From: an uncultured Macromonas sp. | GTDB lineage: Bacteria > Pseudomonadota > Gammaproteobacteria > Burkholderiales > Burkholderiaceae | Assembly (NCBI GenBank): GCA_946481585.1 | Contig: CAMLOF010000013.1 | Location: forward strand, 1-22,870 | Direction: 5' to 3' | Length of the DNA: 22,870 bases | Part shown: positions 7,918-15,463 of the stretch, piece after piece | Layout: every line of letters starts with the position of its first letter | Position numbering within the stretch: the first letter of the stretch is position 1 | The notes under the pieces: generated by a model | Told to the model about the DNA's origin: nothing | Seen by the model: only the letters and a program-made list of their open reading frames with translations | Database searches by the model: none | Position numbers and translations under genes: made by a program

Positions 7918-8265
7918 ATGCAAGTCATCGTTGAAACCCGTGCACCGCAAGGAGCCGAATGGCGCTCATGGTCTGAGCAACGCGTCAGGTTCGCGATGCG
8001 CCGTTTGCAGTCCTTGGTGCCGTTGGCAAAGGTGCGTCTTTCCGATGTGGCGGGCGGGCAGCGGATCAGCAACAAGCGTTGCCAGATCCAGTTACGCACT
8101 GACAAGCAGGGCGTGCTCGTGGTGGAGGCCGAGGCACCTGATTGGCGCAGCGCACTCGACAATGCGTTGGGACGCGCCGTTCACGTTCTGACGCGCGGCT
8201 GGCACCGGACGCAGAAGCGCTCCAGAGCAAGGGTTTCGATTTCACAGCTGTCTGCTGCCGTTTGA
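7918..8265 (+). CDS. HPF/RaiA (S30AE) family ribosome-associated protein, short form
   Basis: A 115-residue basic protein that reads as a single S30AE domain, the fold of the hibernation factors HPF and RaiA that bind the 30S A/P site in stationary phase or stress. It begins MQVIVETRAPQG. Its core contains the family-like NKRCQIQLRTDKQGVLVVEAEAPDWRSALDNALGRA, and it ends in a basic tail (HRTQKRSRARV). There is no C-terminal dimerization domain, so this is a short form. It diverges from canonical HPF and could be a second paralogue. The start is well fixed by AGGAG (7906-7910), 7 bases before the ATG. Confidence 0.72.
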   Translation: MQVIVETRAPQGAEWRSWSEQRVRFAMRRLQSLVPLAKVRLSDVAGGQRISNKRCQIQLRTDKQGVLVVEAEAPDWRSALDNALGRAVHVLTRGWHRTQKRSRARVSISQLSAAV

Positions 8266-8274
8266 CGACCCCGT

Positions 8275-8315
8275 ATGCCGCGCACGGCCACTTGCAGTGG
8301 CATGATGCGCGGCAT
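8275..8315 (+). promoter_or_regulatory. Strong 41-nt stem-loop covering the start of the flavin reductase gene
   Basis: ATGCCGCGCA (8275-8284) pairs perfectly with TGCGCGGCAT (8306-8315). Inside it a second perfect stem, GCCACT (8287-8292) with AGTGGC (8296-8301), closes a TGC triloop. Only a small internal loop (CG against ATGA) separates the stems, giving 16 base pairs. The candidate start codons at 8275, 8302, 8305 and 8314 all lie in it. No T-run follows on either strand, so it is not an intrinsic terminator. Confidence 0.75.
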
Positions 8316-8907
8316 GCAAAAAGACGATATCAAAGACTGGCCTGACCATGTAGCTGCGGTGCCCCTGGACAAGGCCTACCGGTTGCTCAACCATGGGCCG
8401 ACGGTTCTGGTTTCGGCCAGTCATGGCGGTGTTGACAACGTGATGGCGGCAGCATGGGCTTGCGCTCTGGACTTTGCGCCCCCGAAGGTCACCGTGGTTC
8501 TGGACAAGTCGACACGCACACGGGAACTGGTGGAAGCCAGTGGCTGGTGGGTCTTGAGTGTTCCCAACGTCTCGTTGGCCGCGTTGACTTTGGGAGTGGG
8601 CACCGACAGTGCTCGTGGCATGCCGGACAAGTTGCTCAAGCATGGCGTTGGCACGTTTCGTACGCCAGACGTGCCAGTTCCGCTGGTGGTTGGGTGCAGT
8701 GCCTGGCTGGCATGCCGGCTGGTGCCGGAGCCGCACAACCAGCAGACCTACGACTTGTTCATAGGTGAGGTGGTTGGTGCCTGGGCAGATGAACGCGTGT
8801 TCCGTTCTGGCCGCTGGTGTTTTGAGGACGCGCCACGGGAGTTGCGCACACTGCATTACGTCGCGGGCGGTCAGTTTTACGTCACCGGCGAGTCTCTGCA
8901 GGTTTGA
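8314..8907 (+). CDS. Flavin reductase family protein (FMN-binding split barrel)
   Basis: Protein of 197 residues from ATG 8314 with the flavin reductase-like split-barrel pattern. It has AYRLLNHGPTVLVSASHGGVDNVMAAAW near the N-terminus, LDFAPPKVTVVLDKSTRTRELVEASG in the middle, then LVVGCSAWLACRLVPEPHN and a closing strand near LHYVAGGQFYVTG. Members bind FMN and reduce flavin with NAD(P)H or act as small flavoproteins; the specific substrate is unknown. The start is uncertain: in-frame ATGs lie at 8275, 8302, 8305 and 8314, none with a clear ribosome binding site and all within the stem-loop described separately. Its 3' end lies 6 bases from the convergent thpR stop. Confidence 0.82.
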   Translation: MQKDDIKDWPDHVAAVPLDKAYRLLNHGPTVLVSASHGGVDNVMAAAWACALDFAPPKVTVVLDKSTRTRELVEASGWWVLSVPNVSLAALTLGVGTDSARGMPDKLLKHGVGTFRTPDVPVPLVVGCSAWLACRLVPEPHNQQTYDLFIGEVVGAWADERVFRSGRWCFEDAPRELRTLHYVAGGQFYVTGESLQV

Positions 8908-8913
8908 GGGAGC

Positions 8914-9426
8914 TTACGGGTACTGGCGCAAGCGTTTGTATCGTGCGCTGGGGTTACCCGTGGATTCGACCAGTGCGTAGCCATTGACGTGCCACTCGAT
9001 GCTTTCAAGCTCACTGGGTGGCTGTGAACCTTGAGCCTGGCGGGCCAAGGTCAGGTGGGGTGTGTAGGGCCGGTCGTCGGTTGTAACGCCAAGGTCTTCC
9101 AAAGCCAATCGCAGGTGCTGGTGCAATTCACGCAACTCCTGGGGCGTTTCGTGGGCACAAAGCACTGCCAAGCCATGAGGCCAGATGAGGGGGGAGGTGA
9201 GTTGCAGCGTGAATGGCTTGAAAGGTGCGTGCAACGCGGACTCAAGTTCCGCAAATCTGGCCTTATCAAAAGACCCGATGAAGTGCAGAGTCACGTGCCA
9301 GTCTGGCGGTGAGTAGCGCCTTACCGTCGGGGGCCAATGCCAGCCCTCGGCGTGATGCGCAATCTGTTCACGAGCGCTTTCGTCGGGCCAGAGCGCCACA
9401 AAAAGCCTGGCCGTGTCTTGCTTCAA
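8914..9426 (-). CDS. thpR: RNA 2',3'-cyclic phosphodiesterase ThpR (LigT)
   Basis: 2H phosphoesterase that opens 2',3'-cyclic phosphate to a 2'-phosphate in RNA. The 170-residue protein carries both HxTx catalytic motifs: HVTL at about residues 44-47 (in WHVTLHFIG) and HLTL at about 124-127 (in YTPHLTLAR). It starts with the family-typical TARLFVALWPDE. A TTG at 9426 is chosen as start. It overlaps the stop of the upstream AsmA-like gene (TTGA), and a good GGAGG lies 4 bases before it. An open frame from 9525 would add 33 residues with no family likeness. It is the last gene of the nine-gene minus-strand run. Confidence 0.9.
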   Translation of the reverse strand: MKQDTARLFVALWPDESAREQIAHHAEGWHWPPTVRRYSPPDWHVTLHFIGSFDKARFAELESALHAPFKPFTLQLTSPLIWPHGLAVLCAHETPQELRELHQHLRLALEDLGVTTDDRPYTPHLTLARQAQGSQPPSELESIEWHVNGYALVESTGNPSARYKRLRQYP

Positions 9427-12400
9427 CGCGCCTCCAGGCGCAGTTCGACCACCGGTTTGCACGCAGTGGCTGCGGAGGCCGCATCGCCTGGCTTTGCGGC
9501 GGGGGCAGCCGAGGACGCCACACACGGGGCAGTGTTCATGAACAGTCGGTCTGTGGGTACCTGGTGCTCGATCAGGTAATCCTTCACCGCTACCGCGCGG
9601 GCCAAGGCCAGTTCACGCATGGCGTCGGATGTCACGGGTATGGAGGCCAGCAGCAGCGACTCCATCTCGGGCAAGGGAATGTCCTTTGCGATTCCGATGA
9701 TGTTGCGAGGCTTGGGAATGTCTGCTCGCCGGTAGACCTCTTTGAGCAGGGTTGGGTATTCTTCTGCCTTCACGCTGACGGACGCGTTGATGGTTTGCCC
9801 GTCGCGTGCCAACTGCCGACGTTTTTCCGCTTGAATCCATTCGTCCAGGCGTGCACGACGCCAGCCCTCGCGCTCGGTTTCAAGGTCGCTGTGCCCGACG
9901 ACGGTGAGTTGCAGTGCCGGTCGATCACTCAGGGCCTTGGCCACGGCATCCAGGCTTTTGGTCGCGTCGGCGTTCAGGCTTCGCTGCCCAGGCAGGAATG
10001 CCACTTGCGACATGTCTTCGCCGCCACCGGAGAATGCGCTGGCAAGCAGGGAAAACGGTGCCGTGATGGCTTTGCCGATCAGGTTGAAGATGAGGCGCAC
10101 GACGATGGGGCCGATACGGAACTGCGGGTCGTTGATGGACCCGCTCACTGGCAGGTTGATGTCGATGACGCCGTTGCGGTCGGCCAGCAGGGCCACGGCC
10201 AGCTTGACGGGAAGGTTGGGGGCCTCACTGTCGGGGGAGCGGTCACCAAATCGCAGTTGATTGAGGATGACCTGGTTGGTGGCGTTGAGCGTGCCATCGG
10301 GGTCGATCCGGTAGTTCACGTCCATGCTGAGTTTGCCGCGCTCTATGCCATAGCCTGCGTACTTGACTGTGTAGGGCGACAGGGGGGGGAGTTCCAGCTC
10401 TCTCACCACACCCTTGATGTCCATGGCCAAGGGCTTGGCCAGGGGGTTGAGCTTGCCAGAAATGTCTAGCGTGGCCGTACCTTCGACGCGGCCGCGCAAC
10501 GACAGGTCGGCCATTTGCGGCGGGGCACCCGCAGTAGTGCTGGCAAATGCGCCCAGGGAGCCGCTGAGGTCACTCAGGTTGGCCGAGTAGTTCGGGCGGA
10601 TGAACCGGTCAGCAAAGGCGACCCGGCCATTGACCAAGCCGACGGGGCCAAAGCGTATGTCGGCTGCAGACGCGCTGGCAGGGGCGGCGGGCTGAGCTGG
10701 TGTGCTGGGCTCCGTTGTGGTGTTGGCAGCAGACGCCTGAACATTGTTCGGCGCTGACCGGACAAGGTCTTGCAGGTTGATGCGGCCGGTTTCGTCGATG
10801 AGGACACGGGCGTAGTAGTCGCTGAGGACCGTCTCGGCGACGTTCAGTTTGAGGGGCTGGGTTGCGCTCCAGGCCAGATCAATACCGCGAAGGTTCAGGG
10901 CCTTCCAGTTCAGCAGGTCTTCACTGGGTTGCAGGGTGTTGGCGCGGAAATCTTCAACGGCCAGGTCGCCACGGAAACCGACTTTTGTGCCAGCCGCTGG
11001 CATGCCGACGTCGATTGTTCCGCGAACGCTGGTATCTGCGCGAAGCAGTTCCAGGTTGAGGTACTGGGCCACGTAGGGCTCAAAAGCATGAAGCGGGAGG
11101 TGGTCGGCGTTCAGACGCCCTTGCCAAAGCAGGCCATTCTGTGCCGTCAATGGTCCGGAACCCGGTGGCAGGCGCAGGTTGCCCTGGAAGCGCAGACTGC
11201 CAGGGTTGGTTCGCCGCCCCTCTGCGGTGCCGCTCAAGTTCAACGCCAGCGACATGGGCATCAGCGCCTGCTTTTCGGCCATCGGCTGGATTTCCTGCAA
11301 GTCGAGCCGCAGGTCCTGGATGTTCAGCCGCACTGGCTGGCCGGGGGTTTCATCGCGAAAAGCTATTTTTCCGCGGTTGATTGCCAGTGCCTGTAAAGCG
11401 ACTTTCCAACTTGCCTTCGGTTTTGAAACGGCTTCGGCACCTGTCTTGGCGTCAGTGTCAGTGGGGGCCGTGTGCAGCCATTCCTGGAACATCCATTGGC
11501 CGTTGGCTCGGCGCGAAACGTTCGCTTGTGGTCCGTCGGCGGCAATCTTGGCGATATTGACCGTTTGTTTGCCGGTATGCACCGAAGCGTTTTCCAACTT
11601 CAGGCTGTCCAGTCCTGCCAAGGTCTGGCGCCCCTGACGCAAGGCCAAACCTCGCAACTCCACCTGCTTTGCCACCAGTGTCAAACCTGGGTCTGGCTGA
11701 TCATCAGCATTCCAGGTCACATCCAGTGTGGCGGCCAAGGCGCCGTCAAGTTCGGGTTTGAGAACGGCCGACAAGTAGGGCCGGGCAAGATTCAATGGAA
11801 GCCCTTCGAACGTCAGGTTCGTTTTTGCGGCGGCTTGCGTGGCTTCGCCGTTCCAGCTGATCGTGGCACCTGCAACTTTTGTGCTTCCCTGGAACGGCGC
11901 AGCTTTCTGCGCTGGCCAGGTGGCACCCGTCAACTGGAACTGGGTGTCTTCCAGTGTGACGTCGGCAGCCGGTGATGTGCTGGCGTCATACCAGTGAAAA
12001 ATGCCGCCGTTTACCTGCAGTTTTGCCAGGGAAACCTGCCAGCTTGGGGCGGGCGCACTGTCCGTGCCGGACTTTGCGGGCGCCCATGCTCTTGCCAGAC
12101 TCTCTATGTTCAAGCGGCCTTGGTTGTCTCGGCGTAGCCAGGCTTGTGGGTTGCGCAGCTCCACGCTGTTCAAGGCCAACAGGCCTGCCATGGGTTCCAC
12201 GTTTTCAACGTCTACCGACAGCCGTTCAAAGCCAAACAGCGGTTTGTCTTGGCCTGAGAGACGTTCATTGACTGCCAGGTTGCTCAGGGCGGCTTTGCCC
12301 TTGATCCGGACCTTGGGTGCGTCTTGCTGCTCGAAGGTGATGGTCAGTGCCAGCTGCAATTCGGCCTGGGTTGGACGCACGGGCCATTTGGCTGGCCAGT

Positions 12401-13139
12401 AGGGTAGGTAGGGCGCCAGGTCGAGGTCAGGGAGCTGAATGGACGCTTCGGTGTGCCGGGTGCTGGCGAATGGGGTGGTGGATGCCGTGGTGTCGAAACG
12501 GTCACCATTGAGCATGAAGGACAGATGCGGCTGCGTGACCACATCGCGGCGGGAGGGCAGACTGCTGAGGAACGGCACCTGCAGTTGCAGTTGTTCGATC
12601 TTGTGGGTGGCGTTGACCGGCGCGTCCAGGAATTCGAAGCTGCCGTTGTTGACAGCGATGTTGAACACCGCGAACCTGGGCAAGGGCTTGGATGGCTCTT
12701 CTGGCTTCGAGAGCTTTTCCAGTACGTCGTCAATATCGTAGCGTCCCTCGCCGTTGTGCTTCAGGTAAGCCTTGGGTTCGTCAATCGTGACCGCATCAAT
12801 CACGGGTGCCAAGCGCAAAAGGGACTGAAGCTCGGCGTCGACGTAGATGCGTTGGACCTCCAATTGAGGGGCGGAGCCATCTTGCCGAGCGATGCTGAGC
12901 CCACGGAGTTCGACTTCAAGCGACCATGGCTTGAAGCTGACCTCTTGCAGTTTGACTTGACGGCCCAGCACCTGGGTCAGCTGCTTTTCCACCTGCGAGC
13001 GCAGGATGGGGGGCACAGCCAGCCAACCCAGCACCCATGCAGTGACCAATGTGGCCAGTGCCCAAGCCGCGCGACGGCGCCACAGTCTTGCCCGGCCCGG
13101 TGCGTTTGAAGTACTGGCGTTTGCGGGGTGGGTTGTCAT
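9423..13139 (-). CDS. AsmA-like DUF748 envelope protein with C-terminal OmpA-like segment
   Basis: A giant 1238-residue protein with one N-terminal membrane anchor (about 24-46, AAWALATLVTAWVLGWLAVP). A long run of short beta-rich repeats typical of AsmA-like proteins follows (KLQEVSFKPWSLEVELRGLSI, and VTIDEPKAYLKHNGEGRYDI further on). A Pro/Ala/Thr-rich linker lies near 798-823. The DUF748 core (about 825-1040) contains LRFGDRSP, NLPVKLAVALLADRNGVIDI and a hydrophobic helix, IFNLIGKAITAPFSLL. The C-terminus (about 1045-1238) reads as an OmpA-like fold split by an insertion. Related AsmA-like proteins (TamB, YhdP, YdbH) carry phospholipid across the periplasm to the outer membrane; the same role here is inferred. 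It starts 20 bases after the patatin autotransporter stop, and its end overlaps the thpR start. Confidence 0.85.
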   Translation of the reverse strand: MTTHPANASTSNAPGRARLWRRRAAWALATLVTAWVLGWLAVPPILRSQVEKQLTQVLGRQVKLQEVSFKPWSLEVELRGLSIARQDGSAPQLEVQRIYVDAELQSLLRLAPVIDAVTIDEPKAYLKHNGEGRYDIDDVLEKLSKPEEPSKPLPRFAVFNIAVNNGSFEFLDAPVNATHKIEQLQLQVPFLSSLPSRRDVVTQPHLSFMLNGDRFDTTASTTPFASTRHTEASIQLPDLDLAPYLPYWPAKWPVRPTQAELQLALTITFEQQDAPKVRIKGKAALSNLAVNERLSGQDKPLFGFERLSVDVENVEPMAGLLALNSVELRNPQAWLRRDNQGRLNIESLARAWAPAKSGTDSAPAPSWQVSLAKLQVNGGIFHWYDASTSPAADVTLEDTQFQLTGATWPAQKAAPFQGSTKVAGATISWNGEATQAAAKTNLTFEGLPLNLARPYLSAVLKPELDGALAATLDVTWNADDQPDPGLTLVAKQVELRGLALRQGRQTLAGLDSLKLENASVHTGKQTVNIAKIAADGPQANVSRRANGQWMFQEWLHTAPTDTDAKTGAEAVSKPKASWKVALQALAINRGKIAFRDETPGQPVRLNIQDLRLDLQEIQPMAEKQALMPMSLALNLSGTAEGRRTNPGSLRFQGNLRLPPGSGPLTAQNGLLWQGRLNADHLPLHAFEPYVAQYLNLELLRADTSVRGTIDVGMPAAGTKVGFRGDLAVEDFRANTLQPSEDLLNWKALNLRGIDLAWSATQPLKLNVAETVLSDYYARVLIDETGRINLQDLVRSAPNNVQASAANTTTEPSTPAQPAAPASASAADIRFGPVGLVNGRVAFADRFIRPNYSANLSDLSGSLGAFASTTAGAPPQMADLSLRGRVEGTATLDISGKLNPLAKPLAMDIKGVVRELELPPLSPYTVKYAGYGIERGKLSMDVNYRIDPDGTLNATNQVILNQLRFGDRSPDSEAPNLPVKLAVALLADRNGVIDINLPVSGSINDPQFRIGPIVVRLIFNLIGKAITAPFSLLASAFSGGGEDMSQVAFLPGQRSLNADATKSLDAVAKALSDRPALQLTVVGHSDLETEREGWRRARLDEWIQAEKRRQLARDGQTINASVSVKAEEYPTLLKEVYRRADIPKPRNIIGIAKDIPLPEMESLLLASIPVTSDAMRELALARAVAVKDYLIEHQVPTDRLFMNTAPCVASSAAPAAKPGDAASAATACKPVVELRLEAR
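9431..9435 (-). promoter_or_regulatory. Ribosome binding site fixing the TTG start of thpR
   Basis: GGAGG on the minus strand lies inside the last codons of the AsmA-like gene, 4 bases before the TTG start of thpR. This supports the overlapping TTGA junction and a rare TTG start. Confidence 0.65.
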
Positions 13140-13159
13140 GAGCTTGCGTTGGTCTTGTG

Positions 13160-15442
13160 TCAGGGTCTTCCGAGCAGGAAATATACCCCCGTATAGCCCC
13201 GGGGAGCATGTACCAGGCTCAGGTAAACAGGGCCAACTGCGGTGTCCGCACCGATGAACACGCTGCTGCCCAGCCGCAGCCCTCGCCAGGAAATGTCGCG
13301 GCTGTTGGCCCAGGCGTTGCCCAGTTCGGCCGTGGCACCCGCGAACAGTGCCCGGGCAGGGCCCGCCTCAAATGGCAGGCGCTGGTAGTAGCTCAGTCGC
13401 GCCAGCATCAGGTTGTTGCCCGCGATCTGTCCAACACGGTAGCCAGACAGGTTCTGGAAGCCCCCTAGTGAGTATTCGTCCACCGCGCCCAGAGGCACAT
13501 GGTTCGATCGGGCCAGGCGCAAATGTGCATTCAAGGTGTGAATGCCGTGCGTCAATACGCCAGTGATGCTGCCATCCCATCGCAGGAAACCGGTGGTTTC
13601 GCCGGACTGGCGTGTATGCCCGGCTTGTACGTCCAGCTTGAAACGGTGGCCCGATTGTGGAAAGTTTGCGTGGTCCAGCTGGTCGGTGACCACGCCCAGA
13701 CGCAGCGCGCTTTCGGTCCACTCCAGAGGCCGAACGCCGCCGGGTTGAATGCCGTTGATGTACTGGGGTATCGATTTGCGCAGCGACCCAATCCAGCCCA
13801 GGCGCACATCGCCCCAGTGACCGGCCTTGCCAAGGCTCCAGCCGTGGTCCAGCCCCAGGCGGGTGGTGTGTCGCTGGAAGCGGGCAAACGGGTCGCCGAC
13901 GGTATCGAACAGTTCGATGCTGCGCAATTCGTAGTCTGCGTATGCACTGAGAAAACGCGTCTGGGTCGTGCCGAGAGGTTGCAACAGTTCTGTGCGCGCG
14001 GCGATGGTGGAGCCCAGCTCGAGTTGATTGCGCCATTGCGCGCCCTGTTCGTTGAACCAGCGCCGCGTGTGGCTCAGGCGCAGGTTGAACGCGCCTTGCC
14101 CCTGGAAGTCGGTTTGGAGGTCCAGGCCAATGCGGAACTGGTTGCGGCCCCAGGGGTCGTCTCTCAACTCGTAAACCAGACCTTCGCCGGGGGAGTCCGC
14201 CGCAGGTTCGAGTCGGTAGTCAATGCGGGCAAAATCTTCCGTGGCGGCCAGACGCTGCAGGTCTGCCTCGACCTTGGCCGGGTCCAGCACGTCACCTGCC
14301 TGGGTGTCTATTCGGCTGCGCAGCCGGGGTTGCTGGTTGTCCGGTACGCCCTCTATACGCACAAAGGCCAGGCGGGTCTGGGCTTGTTCCTGCAACGTCT
14401 GGTGGGCGTTGGTGCGTGTTTCGCGCCACTCGCTGTAGCTTTGAGGGGGTATTGAAAAGCGTTCCAGCGACGACTGTACGGTCTGTGCATAGGTGTGACC
14501 CAGACCGATCAGTTCTTCGGCCTTGTCGAAGTCCGCAGCGGTGACGGTGCCCAGTGGTGGCGCAAGGAGCAAATCGGAGCGGGTCAACGTGCCTATGCTG
14601 CGCTGCACGTTCTGCTCTGTGAGGATGTTGATCATCTGCACGGTGACGCCCAACACCGTGTCCAGGGTGTCGCGGCTGGCCAGCGGCGTGCCGATGTTGA
14701 CGGCGATGACAGCGTCCACACCCAGTTCGCGGGCCACATCTACAGGCAGGTTGTTCACCAGGCCCCCGTCGCCGAGGATGCGATCGTTCCAGCGAAGCGG
14801 AGAGAAGAGCCCCGGCACGGACATGCTCGCGCGCAACGCAGCGGCAAGATCACCACTGCGCAGGACGACGGCTTCGCCGGTCTCCATGTCGGTGGCTACG
14901 GCGCGAAACCGTGTGGGCAGTTCGTCAAAACTGCGCAGATTGCGGGTTGGCAGGGTGTAGCGGCGCAAGAGCAGTTCCAGCGAGCGGCTGGAGACGGCGC
15001 CTTGCGGCAGACGGAATTCGCCGTCCTTGAAGCCCAATTGAAGAACGGGGGAGAACTCGAAATCCTGCTCTTTCTGCCGCTGTGACAGACTTTGGCGCGG
15101 CGCCCGCTGGCTGAACAGGGCGTCCCAGTCCACCTTGAGGATTTCGCGTTCAATGTCGGCGACTTGCATGCCGCTGGCATACAGACCCCCAATGATGGCT
15201 CCCATGGACGTACCGACAACCACGTCCACCGGCACGCGAGCGTCTTCCAGCGCCTTGAGCACCCCCACGTGGGCAAACCCCCTGGCTCCGCCGCCGGAAA
15301 GCACCAATCCGATACGCGGGCGCACCGCGTTCGGCGCTGCTTCGGTGGCCGAGGAGGAGTCGGCAGAAAGTGCGGGCTGGCAGAGCACCAAGCCCAAAAG
15401 GAGCGGCCAAGTGCGCCGCAACCATTCAGCAAACAGACGCAT
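13160..15442 (-). CDS. Type Vd patatin-like phospholipase autotransporter (PlpD-like)
   Basis: A 760-residue outer-membrane protein. A signal peptide (cleaved after about residue 27, ALSA) precedes a patatin domain (about 42-330). This has the oxyanion loop SGGGARGFAHVG (49-60), the nucleophile Ser79 in GTSMG and the partner Asp225 in GDGG. A POTRA-like segment follows (about 355-430, LAFVRIEGVPDN...). The last 330 residues or so form a barrel with many alternating aromatic strands, ending VYFLLGRP. This order matches type Vd autotransporters such as PlpD (P. aeruginosa) and FplA (Fusobacterium), which expose phospholipase A1 activity at the cell surface. GGAG lies 9 bases before the ATG. The catalytic dyad is intact. 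The substrate is inferred to be phospholipid or lysophospholipid. Confidence 0.92.
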   Translation of the reverse strand: MRLFAEWLRRTWPLLLGLVLCQPALSADSSSATEAAPNAVRPRIGLVLSGGGARGFAHVGVLKALEDARVPVDVVVGTSMGAIIGGLYASGMQVADIEREILKVDWDALFSQRAPRQSLSQRQKEQDFEFSPVLQLGFKDGEFRLPQGAVSSRSLELLLRRYTLPTRNLRSFDELPTRFRAVATDMETGEAVVLRSGDLAAALRASMSVPGLFSPLRWNDRILGDGGLVNNLPVDVARELGVDAVIAVNIGTPLASRDTLDTVLGVTVQMINILTEQNVQRSIGTLTRSDLLLAPPLGTVTAADFDKAEELIGLGHTYAQTVQSSLERFSIPPQSYSEWRETRTNAHQTLQEQAQTRLAFVRIEGVPDNQQPRLRSRIDTQAGDVLDPAKVEADLQRLAATEDFARIDYRLEPAADSPGEGLVYELRDDPWGRNQFRIGLDLQTDFQGQGAFNLRLSHTRRWFNEQGAQWRNQLELGSTIAARTELLQPLGTTQTRFLSAYADYELRSIELFDTVGDPFARFQRHTTRLGLDHGWSLGKAGHWGDVRLGWIGSLRKSIPQYINGIQPGGVRPLEWTESALRLGVVTDQLDHANFPQSGHRFKLDVQAGHTRQSGETTGFLRWDGSITGVLTHGIHTLNAHLRLARSNHVPLGAVDEYSLGGFQNLSGYRVGQIAGNNLMLARLSYYQRLPFEAGPARALFAGATAELGNAWANSRDISWRGLRLGSSVFIGADTAVGPVYLSLVHAPRGYTGVYFLLGRP

Positions 15443-15463
15443 GGGCGGTTCTCCGAGATGGGG

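Noticed and set aside
9309..10469. Plus-strand open frame of 386 codons opposite the AsmA-like gene
   Set aside because: The antisense frame has no recognisable motif or ribosome binding site, and it covers the end of both thpR and the AsmA-like gene.
13499..14455. Plus-strand open frame of 318 codons opposite the patatin autotransporter
   Set aside because: Shadow of the real gene, with no protein-like features.
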